In this document: piece after piece, positions 20,883-29,454 of the stretch
How the letters are laid out: each line of letters begins with the position of its first letter
Numbering within the stretch: position 1 is the stretch's first letter
Origin: Pseudomonas shirazensis
GTDB taxonomy: Bacteria > Pseudomonadota > Gammaproteobacteria > Pseudomonadales > Pseudomonadaceae
Direction of reading: 5' to 3'
Length of the DNA: 64,000 bases
NCBI RefSeq assembly: GCF_014268785.2
Contig: NZ_JABWRD020000002.1
Location: 784,001-848,000, forward strand
Translations under genes and position numbers: made by a program
The notes under the pieces: model-generated
The model's database searches: none
What the model was told of the DNA's origin: nothing
The model's input: only the letters and a program-made list of their open reading frames with translations

Positions 20883-21425
20883 TCAGAACTTGATGAAGTG
20901 TTCGCGGTAGTGACGCAGCTCGGCAATCGACTCGCGAATATCGTCCAGCGCCAGGTGGGTGCCACCCTTCTGGAAGCTGTCGCGCACCTCAGGGGCCCAG
21001 CGTGCAGCCAATTCCTTGAGGGTAGAAACGTCGAGGTTGCGGTAGTGGAAGTAGCTTTCCAGCGACTTCATGTGGCGGTACAGGAAGCGCCGATCCTGGC
21101 AGATGCTGTTGCCACAGATCGGCGACTTGCCCTTCGGCACCCACTGCTGCAGAAACGCGATGGTCTGGGCCTCGGCTTCGGCCATGCTGATACGGCTGTC
21201 ACGCACACGCTGGGTCAAGCCCGAGCCGCCGTGGGTACGGGTGTTCCACTCATCCATGCGCGCCAGCACTTCATCGCTGTGGTGAATGGCAATCACCGGG
21301 CCTTCGGCCAGGGTGTTGAGGTTGCTGTCGGTGACGATGGTCGCCATCTCGATGATGACGTCGCTGTCCGGATCCAGGCCGGTCATTTCCAGATCGATCC
21401 AGATCAGGTTCTGTGTGTTGTCCAT
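20883..21425 (-). CDS. orn: Oligoribonuclease
   Basis: Orn is a 3'-5' exonuclease that degrades 2-5 nt RNAs to mononucleotides. In Pseudomonas it also clears pGpG, the breakdown product of cyclic di-GMP. It has 180 residues with the DEDDh catalytic set: DLEMTGLDP near residue 11, [11 protein letters not shown] in the middle and [11 protein letters not shown] near the C-terminus. It is divergent from rsgA across a 186-base gap, which must contain both promoters. Confidence 0.98.
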   Translation of the reverse strand: MDNTQNLIWIDLEMTGLDPDSDVIIEMATIVTDSNLNTLAEGPVIAIHHSDEVLARMDEWNTRTHGGSGLTQRVRDSRISMAEAEAQTIAFLQQWVPKGKSPICGNSICQDRRFLYRHMKSLESYFHYRNLDVSTLKELAARWAPEVRDSFQKGGTHLALDDIRESIAELRHYREHFIKF

Positions 21426-21611
21426 GAAAGGCTCCTGAGATAGGCCGTCATAGTAGCTTAGTGGCTCGATCGGGTAATTGGCTTTGCTCGCTAATTCACT
21501 TTGTTCAACGATCCCACAGACACCGCGTCACCCAAGGTTAACGAATAGCCCACAACAGGAGCATGCTAAACTGTCAGCCGTTTTCCAACCGCAAGCCACC
21601 ACGGAACATTC

Positions 21612-22643
21612 ATGGCCAAACGCCAGCTCAATCGCCGCCAAAACTGGCGCATCGAAAAAATCCAGGGCGAACGCGCCGACCGCGCCGCCAAACGCGAGCA
21701 GCACGTCTTGCAGGAACTGGAAGGCGGCGACCTCGGACCCGAGCAATTCGGCCTGGTCATCGCCCACTTTGGCGTCCAAGTCGAAGTCGAAGCCCAGGAC
21801 GGCGACACAGTTGGCCAGATCTTCCGCTGCCACCTGCGCGCCAACCTGCCTGCACTGGTCACCGGTGACCGCGTGGTATGGCGAGCAGGCAACCAGGGCA
21901 TCGGCGTCATCGTCGCGCAACTACCGCGCTCGACCGAGCTGACCCGCCCCAACAACCAGGGCGTGCTCAAGCCGGTAGCCGCCAACGTCGATCTGATCGT
22001 GATCGTCTTTGCCCCCGCCCCTGAGCCCCACGCCAACCTGATCGACCGCTACCTGGTCGCCGCCGAGCACGCCGGCATTCGCCCGTTGCTGTTGCTGAAC
22101 AAGGCCGACCTGATCAACGAGCAAAACGCACCGGCGCTGAATGCCTTGCTCGAGGTCTACCGCGACCTGGGCTACCCCCTGCTGGAGGTGTCGGCGCACC
22201 ACGGCGACGGCATGCAGCAGCTGCAAAAAATGCTCGATGGCCACGTCAGCGTGTTTGTCGGCCAGTCCGGTGTCGGCAAGTCGTCGCTGGTCAACAGCCT
22301 GCTGCCGCAGGCGCACACGCGGGTGGGTGATCTGTCCGAGTGGTCTGGCCAGGGTACCCATACCACCACCACGGCGCGGCTTTATCACTTCCCCAACGGC
22401 GGTGACCTGATCGACTCCCCCGGTATCCGTGAATTCGGCCTGGTGCACGTCAGCCGCGATGATGTCGAAGCCGGCTTCATCGAGTTCAGCGAACTGTTCG
22501 GCACCTGTCGCTTTCGCGACTGCAAGCACGACCGCGAGCCAGGCTGCGCCTTGCTCAAGGCGCTGGACGAAGGCCGGATCAAGCCACAGCGTATGCACAG
22601 CTACCGCTCGATCATCGCCAGCCTGACCGAAGACAGCTATTAA
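21612..22643 (+). CDS. rsgA: Small ribosomal subunit biogenesis GTPase RsgA
   Basis: RsgA is a circularly permuted GTPase that helps release RbfA and mature the 30S subunit. The 343-residue protein has a basic N-terminus, an OB-fold, then the permuted GTPase motifs in the order G4 NKADL, G1 [10 protein letters not shown]3 [11 protein letters not shown]-terminal zinc-binding segment ([14 protein letters not shown]) follows. Divergent orn and rsgA pair in this way throughout Pseudomonas. Confidence 0.97.
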   Translation: MAKRQLNRRQNWRIEKIQGERADRAAKREQHVLQELEGGDLGPEQFGLVIAHFGVQVEVEAQDGDTVGQIFRCHLRANLPALVTGDRVVWRAGNQGIGVIVAQLPRSTELTRPNNQGVLKPVAANVDLIVIVFAPAPEPHANLIDRYLVAAEHAGIRPLLLLNKADLINEQNAPALNALLEVYRDLGYPLLEVSAHHGDGMQQLQKMLDGHVSVFVGQSGVGKSSLVNSLLPQAHTRVGDLSEWSGQGTHTTTTARLYHFPNGGDLIDSPGIREFGLVHVSRDDVEAGFIEFSELFGTCRFRDCKHDREPGCALLKALDEGRIKPQRMHSYRSIIASLTEDSY

Positions 22644-22660
22644 CAGCTGGTGCAGGCAAG

Positions 22661-22683
22661 TTGGGGCTGCTTTGCAGCCCCAA
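22661..22683. terminator. GC hairpin after rsgA
   Basis: TTGGGGCTGC / GCAGCCCCAA with loop TTT lies between the convergent ends of rsgA and motB. The T tract is absent. The same short hairpin type recurs in other gaps of the window. Confidence 0.55.
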
Positions 22684-22741
22684 TCGGCCTAACTGACCGG
22701 CATTACCGCATTGCGGCCATTTTTTGCTGTGCCGCAGGCGG

Positions 22742-23764
22742 TTATTCCTTCGGCTCGTCCATCTTCAAGGTACCGTCCTCGAAGAGATTGAGCTTCTGTC
22801 GCAGCTCGCGCGGCTGCATTGGCGCCTCGCCGGCACCAGCGGGCGCTGCTGCACCTGGCGCTGCCGAGCCTGGCGCCGCGGGTGCGTCAGATGCCGGCGG
22901 TGCATCCGGAGTGCCCTGCTCGCCCTCGATATTGCGCTGGGCCTTCTTGGTCAGAACGATGATATCGATGCGCCGGTTGACCGGGTTGAACGGGTTCTTG
23001 CGGTCAAACAGCGACGACGACGCATAGCCAACCACCCGCGCCACCTGGTTATCCGGATAGCCGCCCGCCACCAGCGCACGTCGCGCGGCGTTGGCACGGT
23101 TGGCCGACAGCTCCCAGTTGCCGTAGTCACCGCTACCGGCATAGGCCTTGGCATCGGTGTGGCCGCTGACGCTGATCTTGTTCGGCACCGCCTTGATGGT
23201 GTCGGCCATGGCCAGCAGGATGTCCTCGAAGTACGGCTGCAAACGCGCGCTGCCGATGTCGAACATCGGCCGGTTCTCGGCATCCATGATCTGGATACGC
23301 AGGCCGTCCTGGGTGATCTCGAACAGGATCTGATCCTTGAACTTCTGCAGTTGCGGATTTTCTTCGACCTTGTTCTGCAGCTCCTGCAAGAGCAGGTTCA
23401 GGCGTTCCTTTTCAACCTGCTCGGCCATGGTCTCGACCTGATCCTTGTCCAGCTGCACGCTGGTCTCGGGCGTCGGATCGGACTTCACCTCAGGGTTGAT
23501 GGTCTTGTCCGGCGCCAGCTCAGGCGAACCGCCCAGATCAATCACATAGGGCGTACCGCTTTCGGAGAAGCCGATCGGGTCCTTGAAGTAGCCGGCGATG
23601 GCGATCTTTTGCTCTGGGGTGGCCGTCGACATCAGCCACAGCACCAGGAAGAACGCCATCATCGCCGTCGCGAAGTCGGCAAAAGCGATCTTCCAGGCGC
23701 CGCCATGGTGACCGCCGCCAAAGCGCTTGACGCGCTTGATGATTATCGGCTGATTGTTTTCCAT
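22742..23764 (-). CDS. motB: Flagellar motor stator protein MotB
   Basis: MotB anchors the stator to peptidoglycan and, with MotA, forms the proton channel that drives flagellar rotation. It has 340 residues. One N-terminal helix (about 28-48) carries the proton-accepting aspartate in FADFATAMMAFF. The periplasmic part has a plug/linker region and an OmpA-like peptidoglycan-binding domain with SGHTDAKAYAG and SANRANAARRAL. The C-terminal tail is proline- and alanine-rich. It starts three bases after the motA stop. In P. aeruginosa there are two stator sets (MotAB and MotCD); the motA/motB order and gene neighbours (orn, rsgA, rhdA, psd) point to the MotAB set. Confidence 0.97.
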   Translation of the reverse strand: MENNQPIIIKRVKRFGGGHHGGAWKIAFADFATAMMAFFLVLWLMSTATPEQKIAIAGYFKDPIGFSESGTPYVIDLGGSPELAPDKTINPEVKSDPTPETSVQLDKDQVETMAEQVEKERLNLLLQELQNKVEENPQLQKFKDQILFEITQDGLRIQIMDAENRPMFDIGSARLQPYFEDILLAMADTIKAVPNKISVSGHTDAKAYAGSGDYGNWELSANRANAARRALVAGGYPDNQVARVVGYASSSLFDRKNPFNPVNRRIDIIVLTKKAQRNIEGEQGTPDAPPASDAPAAPGSAAPGAAAPAGAGEAPMQPRELRQKLNLFEDGTLKMDEPKE

Positions 23765-23767
23765 GAA

Positions 23768-24619
23768 TCAGCGACCGCGAACTGCTTGTTCCAGCTCGGC
23801 GAAGCTCGGACGGTGCTTGGGGTACAGCACCTTGCGCCCGAATTCCACGGCCAGCGACGGCGGCATGCCCGAGGCCGAAGCCACCAGCGACGCCTTGATC
23901 GACTCGTACAGATTGACCTCTTCCTTGGCATCGTGAGCCAGGCAGGTGGCCAGTGGGCCGAAGAAACCGTACGCAGCAAGAATACCGAAGAAGGTACCCA
24001 CCAGCGCCGCACCTACGTGCATGCCGATGGCAGCCTGGTCACCCTCACCCAACGAGGCCATGGTGACGACGATACCCAGTACCGCCGCAACGATACCGAA
24101 GCCAGGCATGCCGTCGGCGATACCGGTGACCGCGTGCGAAGGGTGGTCGAGTTCTTCCTTGAGGCTCAGCAGCTCCATGTCGAACAGGCCTTCGAGCTCG
24201 TGCGGAGCCATGTTGCCGGTGGACATGATGCGCAGGTAGTCACAGATGAACGCAGTCATGCGCTCATCACCCAGCACTGCCGGGTACTTGGCGAAGATCG
24301 GGCTGGCCGAGGCGTCTTCAATATCGCCTTCGATCGCCATCATGCCTTCGCGGCGGCTCTTGTTGAGGATCTCGTAGACCAGGCCCAACACCTCCAGGTA
24401 GAAGGTATGGGTGAAACGTGAGCCGAACATCTTCATCGACTTCTTGATCACGTGCATGGTCATGTAGCCAGGGTTGGCCTGCAGGAACGCGCCAAACGCA
24501 GCCCCGCCAATGATGAGCACTTCGAACGGCTGGATCAGCGCCGCAATCTTGCCGTGGGAAAGCACGTAGCCTGCGATCACGCTCGCGAAGACGACGATGA
24601 TGCCGATAATTTTAGCCAT
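23768..24619 (-). CDS. motA: Flagellar motor stator protein MotA
   Basis: MotA is the ring component of the stator, exchanging torque with FliG. The 283-residue protein has four membrane helices, two near the N-terminus (about 2-21 and 33-50) and two near residues 170-220, separated by a long cytoplasmic loop that carries conserved charged residues for the FliG contact. A FliA-type promoter lies about 65 bases upstream. motB follows at once, so the two form one operon. Confidence 0.97.
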   Translation of the reverse strand: MAKIIGIIVVFASVIAGYVLSHGKIAALIQPFEVLIIGGAAFGAFLQANPGYMTMHVIKKSMKMFGSRFTHTFYLEVLGLVYEILNKSRREGMMAIEGDIEDASASPIFAKYPAVLGDERMTAFICDYLRIMSTGNMAPHELEGLFDMELLSLKEELDHPSHAVTGIADGMPGFGIVAAVLGIVVTMASLGEGDQAAIGMHVGAALVGTFFGILAAYGFFGPLATCLAHDAKEEVNLYESIKASLVASASGMPPSLAVEFGRKVLYPKHRPSFAELEQAVRGR

Positions 24620-24683
24620 AGGTTCAAAGCACTTGAAGTCGAGGTCAGGGTCGGGGACGGGAGCTTGAAAACTCTTCTTCTAC

Positions 24684-24710
24684 TTATCGGCAGAACTGCG
24701 CCAGACTATA
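24684..24710 (-). promoter_or_regulatory. FliA (sigma-28) promoter of motAB
   Basis: Read on the minus strand the sequence gives TATA, 15 bases, then GCCGATAA. The flagellar sigma consensus is TAAA-N15-GCCGATAA, so the -10 matches in all eight bases, the spacer is exact and the -35 core matches in three of four. It lies about 65 bases upstream of motA, which fits late-class control of the stator genes. Confidence 0.85.
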
Positions 24711-24749
24711 GCCACTCCAAGTGAAAAGCCAGTTCGGACTGATGTCAAA

Positions 24750-26285
24750 ATGCCAATTGAAACCAAGGTACCAAGTCAGACGCCACGCACTTTAGACCGC
24801 TGGATAAAACTGCTGGATGACGTGCGCCTGCCCGTGCCCAAGGAAAGCCACGACCGGGTACTGGCGGCCATCAATGACAACCGTCGGTCATTGCGCGACA
24901 TCGCCGAACTGATGCAGGACAGCCCCGCCTTGGTGCTGTCGGTCATGCGTGAGGCCAATCACTCGGCCAACGCCAGCCAGGCCGAGCCGGCCGAGAGCCT
25001 CGAAGTTGCCCTCAATCGACTCGGACTTGAGCGCAGCGCACAGCTGCTGGCGCGCCTGCCGGCCTTGCCCGGCGATGACATTCCGCCGGTACTGCGCCAG
25101 TTTTTGTTGATTAGCCAGCATGCCGCGCAGCAGGCCAGTGGCCTGTTCGCCAGCCGCCTGGCGCGGCTGTGGCAGGAGATTCACTGGGGTAGCCTGCTGT
25201 TCCTGTCGCCGCTGTGGCCGATGGCCGTGACCTACCCCAAGCTGCTCGACACCTGGGAGCTGCGGGTTATCCACAAGGGCGAAAACGCTGCCGAGGTCGA
25301 GATCGAGCTGTTTGGCGTACGCCTGATGGAGCTGTGCCAGGCGGTCGCCCTGCACTGGCGCCTGCCGGAGTGGGTGACCCAGGGCTACCGCCTGCTTACC
25401 AGCGAACGCGAACAATTGGCTCAGGTATTCAACATTGCCCGCGAGACGGACAGCCTCGAGCAGCAGCATCGGCTTGATGAAGAACCAGGCCTGCGCCGCT
25501 GGTTCAACCAACCGGCCAACACCGTATTGCTGGCCAACGGCCTGGCGCTGGCGGCCCAGGTCGGCTGGGACAACCCGCACCTGCTGCGCTGGCAACTGCT
25601 GACCGCGCTGTACTTGCAGACCTCGCTGGACGACGTCCAGCAGCAGGTTCACCAGCAAGCCGCCGCGAGTGCCCGCCATCACGCCCGACACGCCCTGTTC
25701 CACCCGGCCGAAGCGTTGATATGGCCATGGCAGCAGCGCCGCCCGCACCCGGACATGCTCACACCACCGCCGCCGCCTGCAGAAAACCTGGAGCGCTGGC
25801 GCACGCTGTGCGCCGAAATGCTGGCCCAGCCCAGCCGCTTCAGCAATGCCGTGCACCTGGCCACTCATGCCCGCGATGCACTGCTCGCCTGCGGCATGCA
25901 GCGGGTACTGCTGCTGACCTACGACAAGGCCACTGACGCCTTGCGCGTGCAGCAGACTGCCGGGCTGCCCAAGGAAGCAGCTGCGCTGAACCTGGCAGTC
26001 AAGCAGAACAAACTGTTACAGCGCTTGACCAGCCAGGCCGGGCAACTGCGCCTGACGCCGGACAACCACGCCCAGTTCGCCGCCCTGCTGCCAGCGCCGA
26101 TCAATGCCATGTTCCCCAGCGAGCACCTGCTGCTGCGCTCGCTGGCGGTCAATGGCCAGGTAATCATGCTGCTGCTTGCCGATCAGGCGGGCCGCCCGCT
26201 GGCCGACGTCAGCGTGCAGGCACTGGGCAAGACTGCACAGTGTATCGAGCGCGCTCTGGCTACCTTCGCCACCCGCAGTAGCTGA
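24750..26285 (+). CDS. HDOD domain protein with C-terminal GAF-like region
   Basis: HDOD domains are catalytically inactive relatives of HD hydrolases that act in signalling. Here the N-terminal half (about residues 15-260) matches that fold, with SLRDIAELMQDSPALVLSVMREAN near residue 48 as its conserved entry. The C-terminal third (about 345-505) resembles a GAF-type sensory domain (VLLLTYDKATDALRVQQTAG near residue 390). The gene is divergent from motAB across 130 bases that hold the FliA promoter. A role in motility or cyclic di-GMP signalling is suggested only by this position. Length is 511 residues; no membrane segment is seen. Confidence 0.8.
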   Translation: MPIETKVPSQTPRTLDRWIKLLDDVRLPVPKESHDRVLAAINDNRRSLRDIAELMQDSPALVLSVMREANHSANASQAEPAESLEVALNRLGLERSAQLLARLPALPGDDIPPVLRQFLLISQHAAQQASGLFASRLARLWQEIHWGSLLFLSPLWPMAVTYPKLLDTWELRVIHKGENAAEVEIELFGVRLMELCQAVALHWRLPEWVTQGYRLLTSEREQLAQVFNIARETDSLEQQHRLDEEPGLRRWFNQPANTVLLANGLALAAQVGWDNPHLLRWQLLTALYLQTSLDDVQQQVHQQAAASARHHARHALFHPAEALIWPWQQRRPHPDMLTPPPPPAENLERWRTLCAEMLAQPSRFSNAVHLATHARDALLACGMQRVLLLTYDKATDALRVQQTAGLPKEAAALNLAVKQNKLLQRLTSQAGQLRLTPDNHAQFAALLPAPINAMFPSEHLLLRSLAVNGQVIMLLLADQAGRPLADVSVQALGKTAQCIERALATFATRSS

Positions 26286-26330
26286 GCCTTACGCTACAAT
26301 CGCCCCTCGCGTTCCACCTGGAGACTGTGG

Positions 26331-27140
26331 ATGACTGATTTTTCTGGCTTGCCGCTGGTTATCGAAGCGCAAGACCTGTTGCCACGCCTGGGCTCGCCCG
26401 CACTGATCGTGGTCGACCTGACCAGCGCCAACCGCTATGGCAGTGGCCACGTACCCGGTGCGCGCTTCGTCGACCCCAAGCGTACCCAGCTGGGCCAACC
26501 GCCGGCGCCTGGGCTACTGCCGGCGCGCGCCGACCTGGAAAAGCTGTTCGCCGAACTCGGCCATCGTGACGATGCCGTCTATGTGGTCTACGACGACGAA
26601 GGCGGTGGCTGGGCCGGGCGTTTCATCTGGCTGCTGGATGTCATCGGTCATGCGCAGTACCACTACCTCAACGGTGGTATTCAGGCCTGGCCGGCTGATC
26701 AGCTGTCGACCGAGACGCCCGCCAGCGCCACCGGCTCGGTCAGCCTGACCATAAACGACGAGCCGACCGCCACCCGCGAATACCTGCAGAGCCGCCTCGG
26801 CGCTGCCGACCTGGCCATCTGGGACGCTCGCGCGCCGGGTGAATACCGGGGCGAGAAAGTGCTCGCGGCCAAAGGCGGGCACATCCCCGGCGCCGTCAAC
26901 TTCGAGTGGACCGCAGGCATGGACATGAATGACCACCTGCGCATCCGCAAGGACATGGCCGAAGTTCTGCAAAATCTGGGTATCACTCCCGACAAGGAAG
27001 TGATCACCCATTGCCAGACCCATCACCGTTCAGGCTTTACCTATCTGGTGGCCAAGTCCCTCGGCTACCCCCGGGTCAAGGCGTACGCCGGCTCGTGGGG
27101 CGAATGGGGCAACCATCCGGACACGCCCGTAGAGGTTTAA
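26331..27140 (+). CDS. rhdA: Thiosulfate sulfurtransferase (rhodanese), RhdA type
   Basis: The enzyme moves sulfane sulfur from thiosulfate to cyanide or other acceptors. It has 269 residues and two rhodanese domains. The catalytic cysteine C228 lies in the second domain in the loop HCQTHHRSG; the CQTHHR active loop is the hallmark of Azotobacter RhdA. The inactive first domain holds VYVVYDDEGGGWAGR. It ends nine bases before psd, which has its own AAGGAAA ribosome site, so the two may form an operon. Confidence 0.92.
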   Translation: MTDFSGLPLVIEAQDLLPRLGSPALIVVDLTSANRYGSGHVPGARFVDPKRTQLGQPPAPGLLPARADLEKLFAELGHRDDAVYVVYDDEGGGWAGRFIWLLDVIGHAQYHYLNGGIQAWPADQLSTETPASATGSVSLTINDEPTATREYLQSRLGAADLAIWDARAPGEYRGEKVLAAKGGHIPGAVNFEWTAGMDMNDHLRIRKDMAEVLQNLGITPDKEVITHCQTHHRSGFTYLVAKSLGYPRVKAYAGSWGEWGNHPDTPVEV

Positions 27141-27149
27141 GGAAATTCA

Positions 27150-28013
27150 ATGAAATCGCGTTTGTTCATCATCAGTCAGTACCTGCTGCCGCACCATCTG
27201 CTGTCACGCCTGGCCGGTTGCGTTGCCGAGTGCCGCGCGCGCTGGTTCAAGAATGCCTTCACCGCCTGGTTCGCCAAGCGTTATCAGGTCGACATGTCCG
27301 AAGCGCTGGTCGAAGACCTCAGCGCCTACGAGCACTTCAACGCCTTCTTCACCCGCGCCCTGAAGCCAGGTGCACGCCCGCTGGATGAGACTCCAGGGGC
27401 CATTCTGTGCCCAGCCGATGGCGCCGTCAGCCAACTCGGGCCGATCGAGCACGGCCGCATCTTCCAGGCCAAGGGCCATGGTTACAGCGCGCTGGAGCTG
27501 CTCGGCGGCGACCCGGCGCTGGCCGCACCGTTCATGGGCGGCGAGTTCGCCACCATCTACCTGTCGCCGAAGGACTACCACCGCGTGCACATGCCGCTGG
27601 CCGGCACCCTGCGAGAGATGGTCTACGTGCCAGGCCGGCTGTTCTCGGTCAACCAGACCACTGCCGAAAACGTACCGGAGCTGTTTGCCCGCAACGAGCG
27701 CGTGGTCTGCCTGTTCGATACCGAGCGCGGGCCGATGGCGGTGGTGCTGGTCGGGGCAATGATCGTGGCTTCGATCGAAACCGTCTGGGCCGGGCTGGTG
27801 ACGCCGCCCAAGCGTGAGCTGAAGACCTTCCGCTACGACGAAGCCAGCCGCACACCGATCCACCTGGAAAAAGGCGCCGAACTGGGCCGTTTCAAGCTGG
27901 GCTCCACTGCCATCGTGCTGTTTGGCCCGGAACAGGTGAAGTGGGCTGAAAGCCTCGGTGCCGGCTCTGCCGTGCGCATGGGTGAACTGCTGGCGGTGCC
28001 GACCGCAGTCTGA
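27150..28013 (+). CDS. psd: Phosphatidylserine decarboxylase proenzyme
   Basis: The enzyme makes phosphatidylethanolamine from phosphatidylserine at the inner membrane. The 287-residue proenzyme cleaves itself at the LGST motif (L250-G251-S252-T253), and S252 becomes the pyruvoyl group of the small alpha subunit. Other conserved parts are [10 protein letters not shown] near residue 89 and [11 protein letters not shown] near residue 140. The ATG at 27150 has AAGGAAA five bases upstream. A strong terminator follows. Confidence 0.97.
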   Translation: MKSRLFIISQYLLPHHLLSRLAGCVAECRARWFKNAFTAWFAKRYQVDMSEALVEDLSAYEHFNAFFTRALKPGARPLDETPGAILCPADGAVSQLGPIEHGRIFQAKGHGYSALELLGGDPALAAPFMGGEFATIYLSPKDYHRVHMPLAGTLREMVYVPGRLFSVNQTTAENVPELFARNERVVCLFDTERGPMAVVLVGAMIVASIETVWAGLVTPPKRELKTFRYDEASRTPIHLEKGAELGRFKLGSTAIVLFGPEQVKWAESLGAGSAVRMGELLAVPTAV

Positions 28014-28030
28014 TCCGCCGCCTACTACAA

Positions 28031-28064
28031 GGCCCCGCATGGCGCAAACCATGCGGGGCCTTTT
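28031..28064 (+). terminator. Intrinsic terminator of psd
   Basis: A 12-bp perfect stem (GGCCCCGCATGG / CCATGCGGGGCC, loop CGCAAA) is followed by TTTTCGTTT. It lies 17 bases after the psd stop. Confidence 0.92.
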
Positions 28065-28072
28065 CGTTTGCC

Positions 28073-28091
28073 GGGGCCGCTCTGCGGCCCC
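28073..28091. terminator. Second GC hairpin between psd and serB
   Basis: GGGGCCGC / GCGGCCCC with loop TCT lies 13 bases beyond the serB stop, in the correct place to end serB transcription. The T tract is weak. Confidence 0.45.
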
Positions 28092-28104
28092 TTACGGCCT
28101 CAGT

Positions 28105-29319
28105 TCAGCCGCGAGCGTCGCGGTCGCGCAAGCCGAGCAGATACAGCACACCATCCAGACCCAGGGTCGAGATCGCCTGTTTGGCCGACTGGCGCACCAG
28201 TGGTTTGGCGCGGAAGGCCACGCCCAGCCCTGCCAGCGACAGCATGGGCAGATCGTTGGCGCCGTCGCCTACAGCGATGGTCTGTGCCAGTTGCAGGCCT
28301 TCCTTGCTGGCCAGCTCCTGCAACAGGTCAGCTTTACGCTGGGCATCGACAATTGGCTCGATGGCCACGCCTGTGACCTTGCCGTCGACCACTTCCAGCT
28401 CGTTGGCGAACACGTAGTCGATACCCAGCCGCGCCTGTACCTGCTTGGCGAAGTAGGTAAAGCCACCGGACAGGATGGCGGTCTTGTAACCCAGGCGCTT
28501 GAGCTCGGCGAACAGGTTTTCGGCACCCTCGGTCAAACGCAGCGATGCGCCAATCTCGTCCAGTACCTTAACGTCCAGGCCTTTGAGCAATGCCATGCGC
28601 TCCTTGAAGCTGGCGCGGAAATCCAGCTCGCCGCGCATGGCCCGCTCGGTAATGGCGGAGACCTGCTCGCCGACGCCGGCGGCCTTGGCCAGCTCGTCGA
28701 TGACTTCGGCTTCGATCAGCGTCGAATCCATGTCGAACACCGCCAGCCGGCGGTTGCGGCGGAACAGGTCATCCTTCTGGAAGGCGATATCCACGGCCAG
28801 CTCTTCAGACAACGTGAAGAACGCGGCACGCAGGGCCTGAGCATCACTCGGCTCGCCGCGTACAGAAATCTCCAGACACGCTTTGCCATGCTCGCTGTCG
28901 GCGTTCAGCGCCACCCTCGCCGACAGGCGTTCGATGCGCTCGATGGTCAGGCCATACTGACTGATGATCGCACTGACCCGCTGCAGCTGCTCGGGGGTGA
29001 CCTTGCGGCTGAGCAAGGTGACAATCTGCCGGGCGTCGCCCTGGCTATCGGCCCAGTGCTGGTAGTCAGCCTCGGAAATCGGCGTGTAGCGTGCCTGCAG
29101 ATTGAGCTCGTGGGCCTTGCTCTGCACGCTGTGCAGCAACTGCGTGGCGACTTCGTTATCCGGGATATCGACGAGGATGCCGAACGACAAAGTGCCGTGC
29201 ATCACGGCCAGGCCGATGTCGAGAATGTTCACACCGCCCTGGAGCAGGACGCCGGTGATGGCGGCAGTGAGACCTGGGCGGTCTTCACCGGTGATGTTGA
29301 TCAGAACGATTTCGCGCAC
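28105..29319 (-). CDS. serB: Phosphoserine phosphatase with N-terminal ACT domains
   Basis: The enzyme removes phosphate from phosphoserine in the last step of serine synthesis. The 404-residue form is longer than that of E. coli because of two N-terminal ACT-like domains (about 1-180). They begin REIVLINITGEDRPGL and probably bind an amino acid effector. The HAD phosphatase core follows with the nucleophile motif DMDSTLIEAEVIDELA near residue 200 and GDGANDLPM near residue 350. The start is GTG at 29319 with GGAG seven bases upstream. The neighbouring plus-strand gene is divergent across 135 bases. Confidence 0.95.
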   Translation of the reverse strand: MREIVLINITGEDRPGLTAAITGVLLQGGVNILDIGLAVMHGTLSFGILVDIPDNEVATQLLHSVQSKAHELNLQARYTPISEADYQHWADSQGDARQIVTLLSRKVTPEQLQRVSAIISQYGLTIERIERLSARVALNADSEHGKACLEISVRGEPSDAQALRAAFFTLSEELAVDIAFQKDDLFRRNRRLAVFDMDSTLIEAEVIDELAKAAGVGEQVSAITERAMRGELDFRASFKERMALLKGLDVKVLDEIGASLRLTEGAENLFAELKRLGYKTAILSGGFTYFAKQVQARLGIDYVFANELEVVDGKVTGVAIEPIVDAQRKADLLQELASKEGLQLAQTIAVGDGANDLPMLSLAGLGVAFRAKPLVRQSAKQAISTLGLDGVLYLLGLRDRDARG

Positions 29320-29454
29320 AACCTGGCTCCGACTTCGATGAAAAATGCGCATTCTACCGACTTTCGGTGACTATCGGGCGCCACTTGCACTTTGCCGACA
29401 AATGCCGGGTCGCTATACTGCGCAGCACTTTCTCGTCATAAAGAGCCGCGCTCT

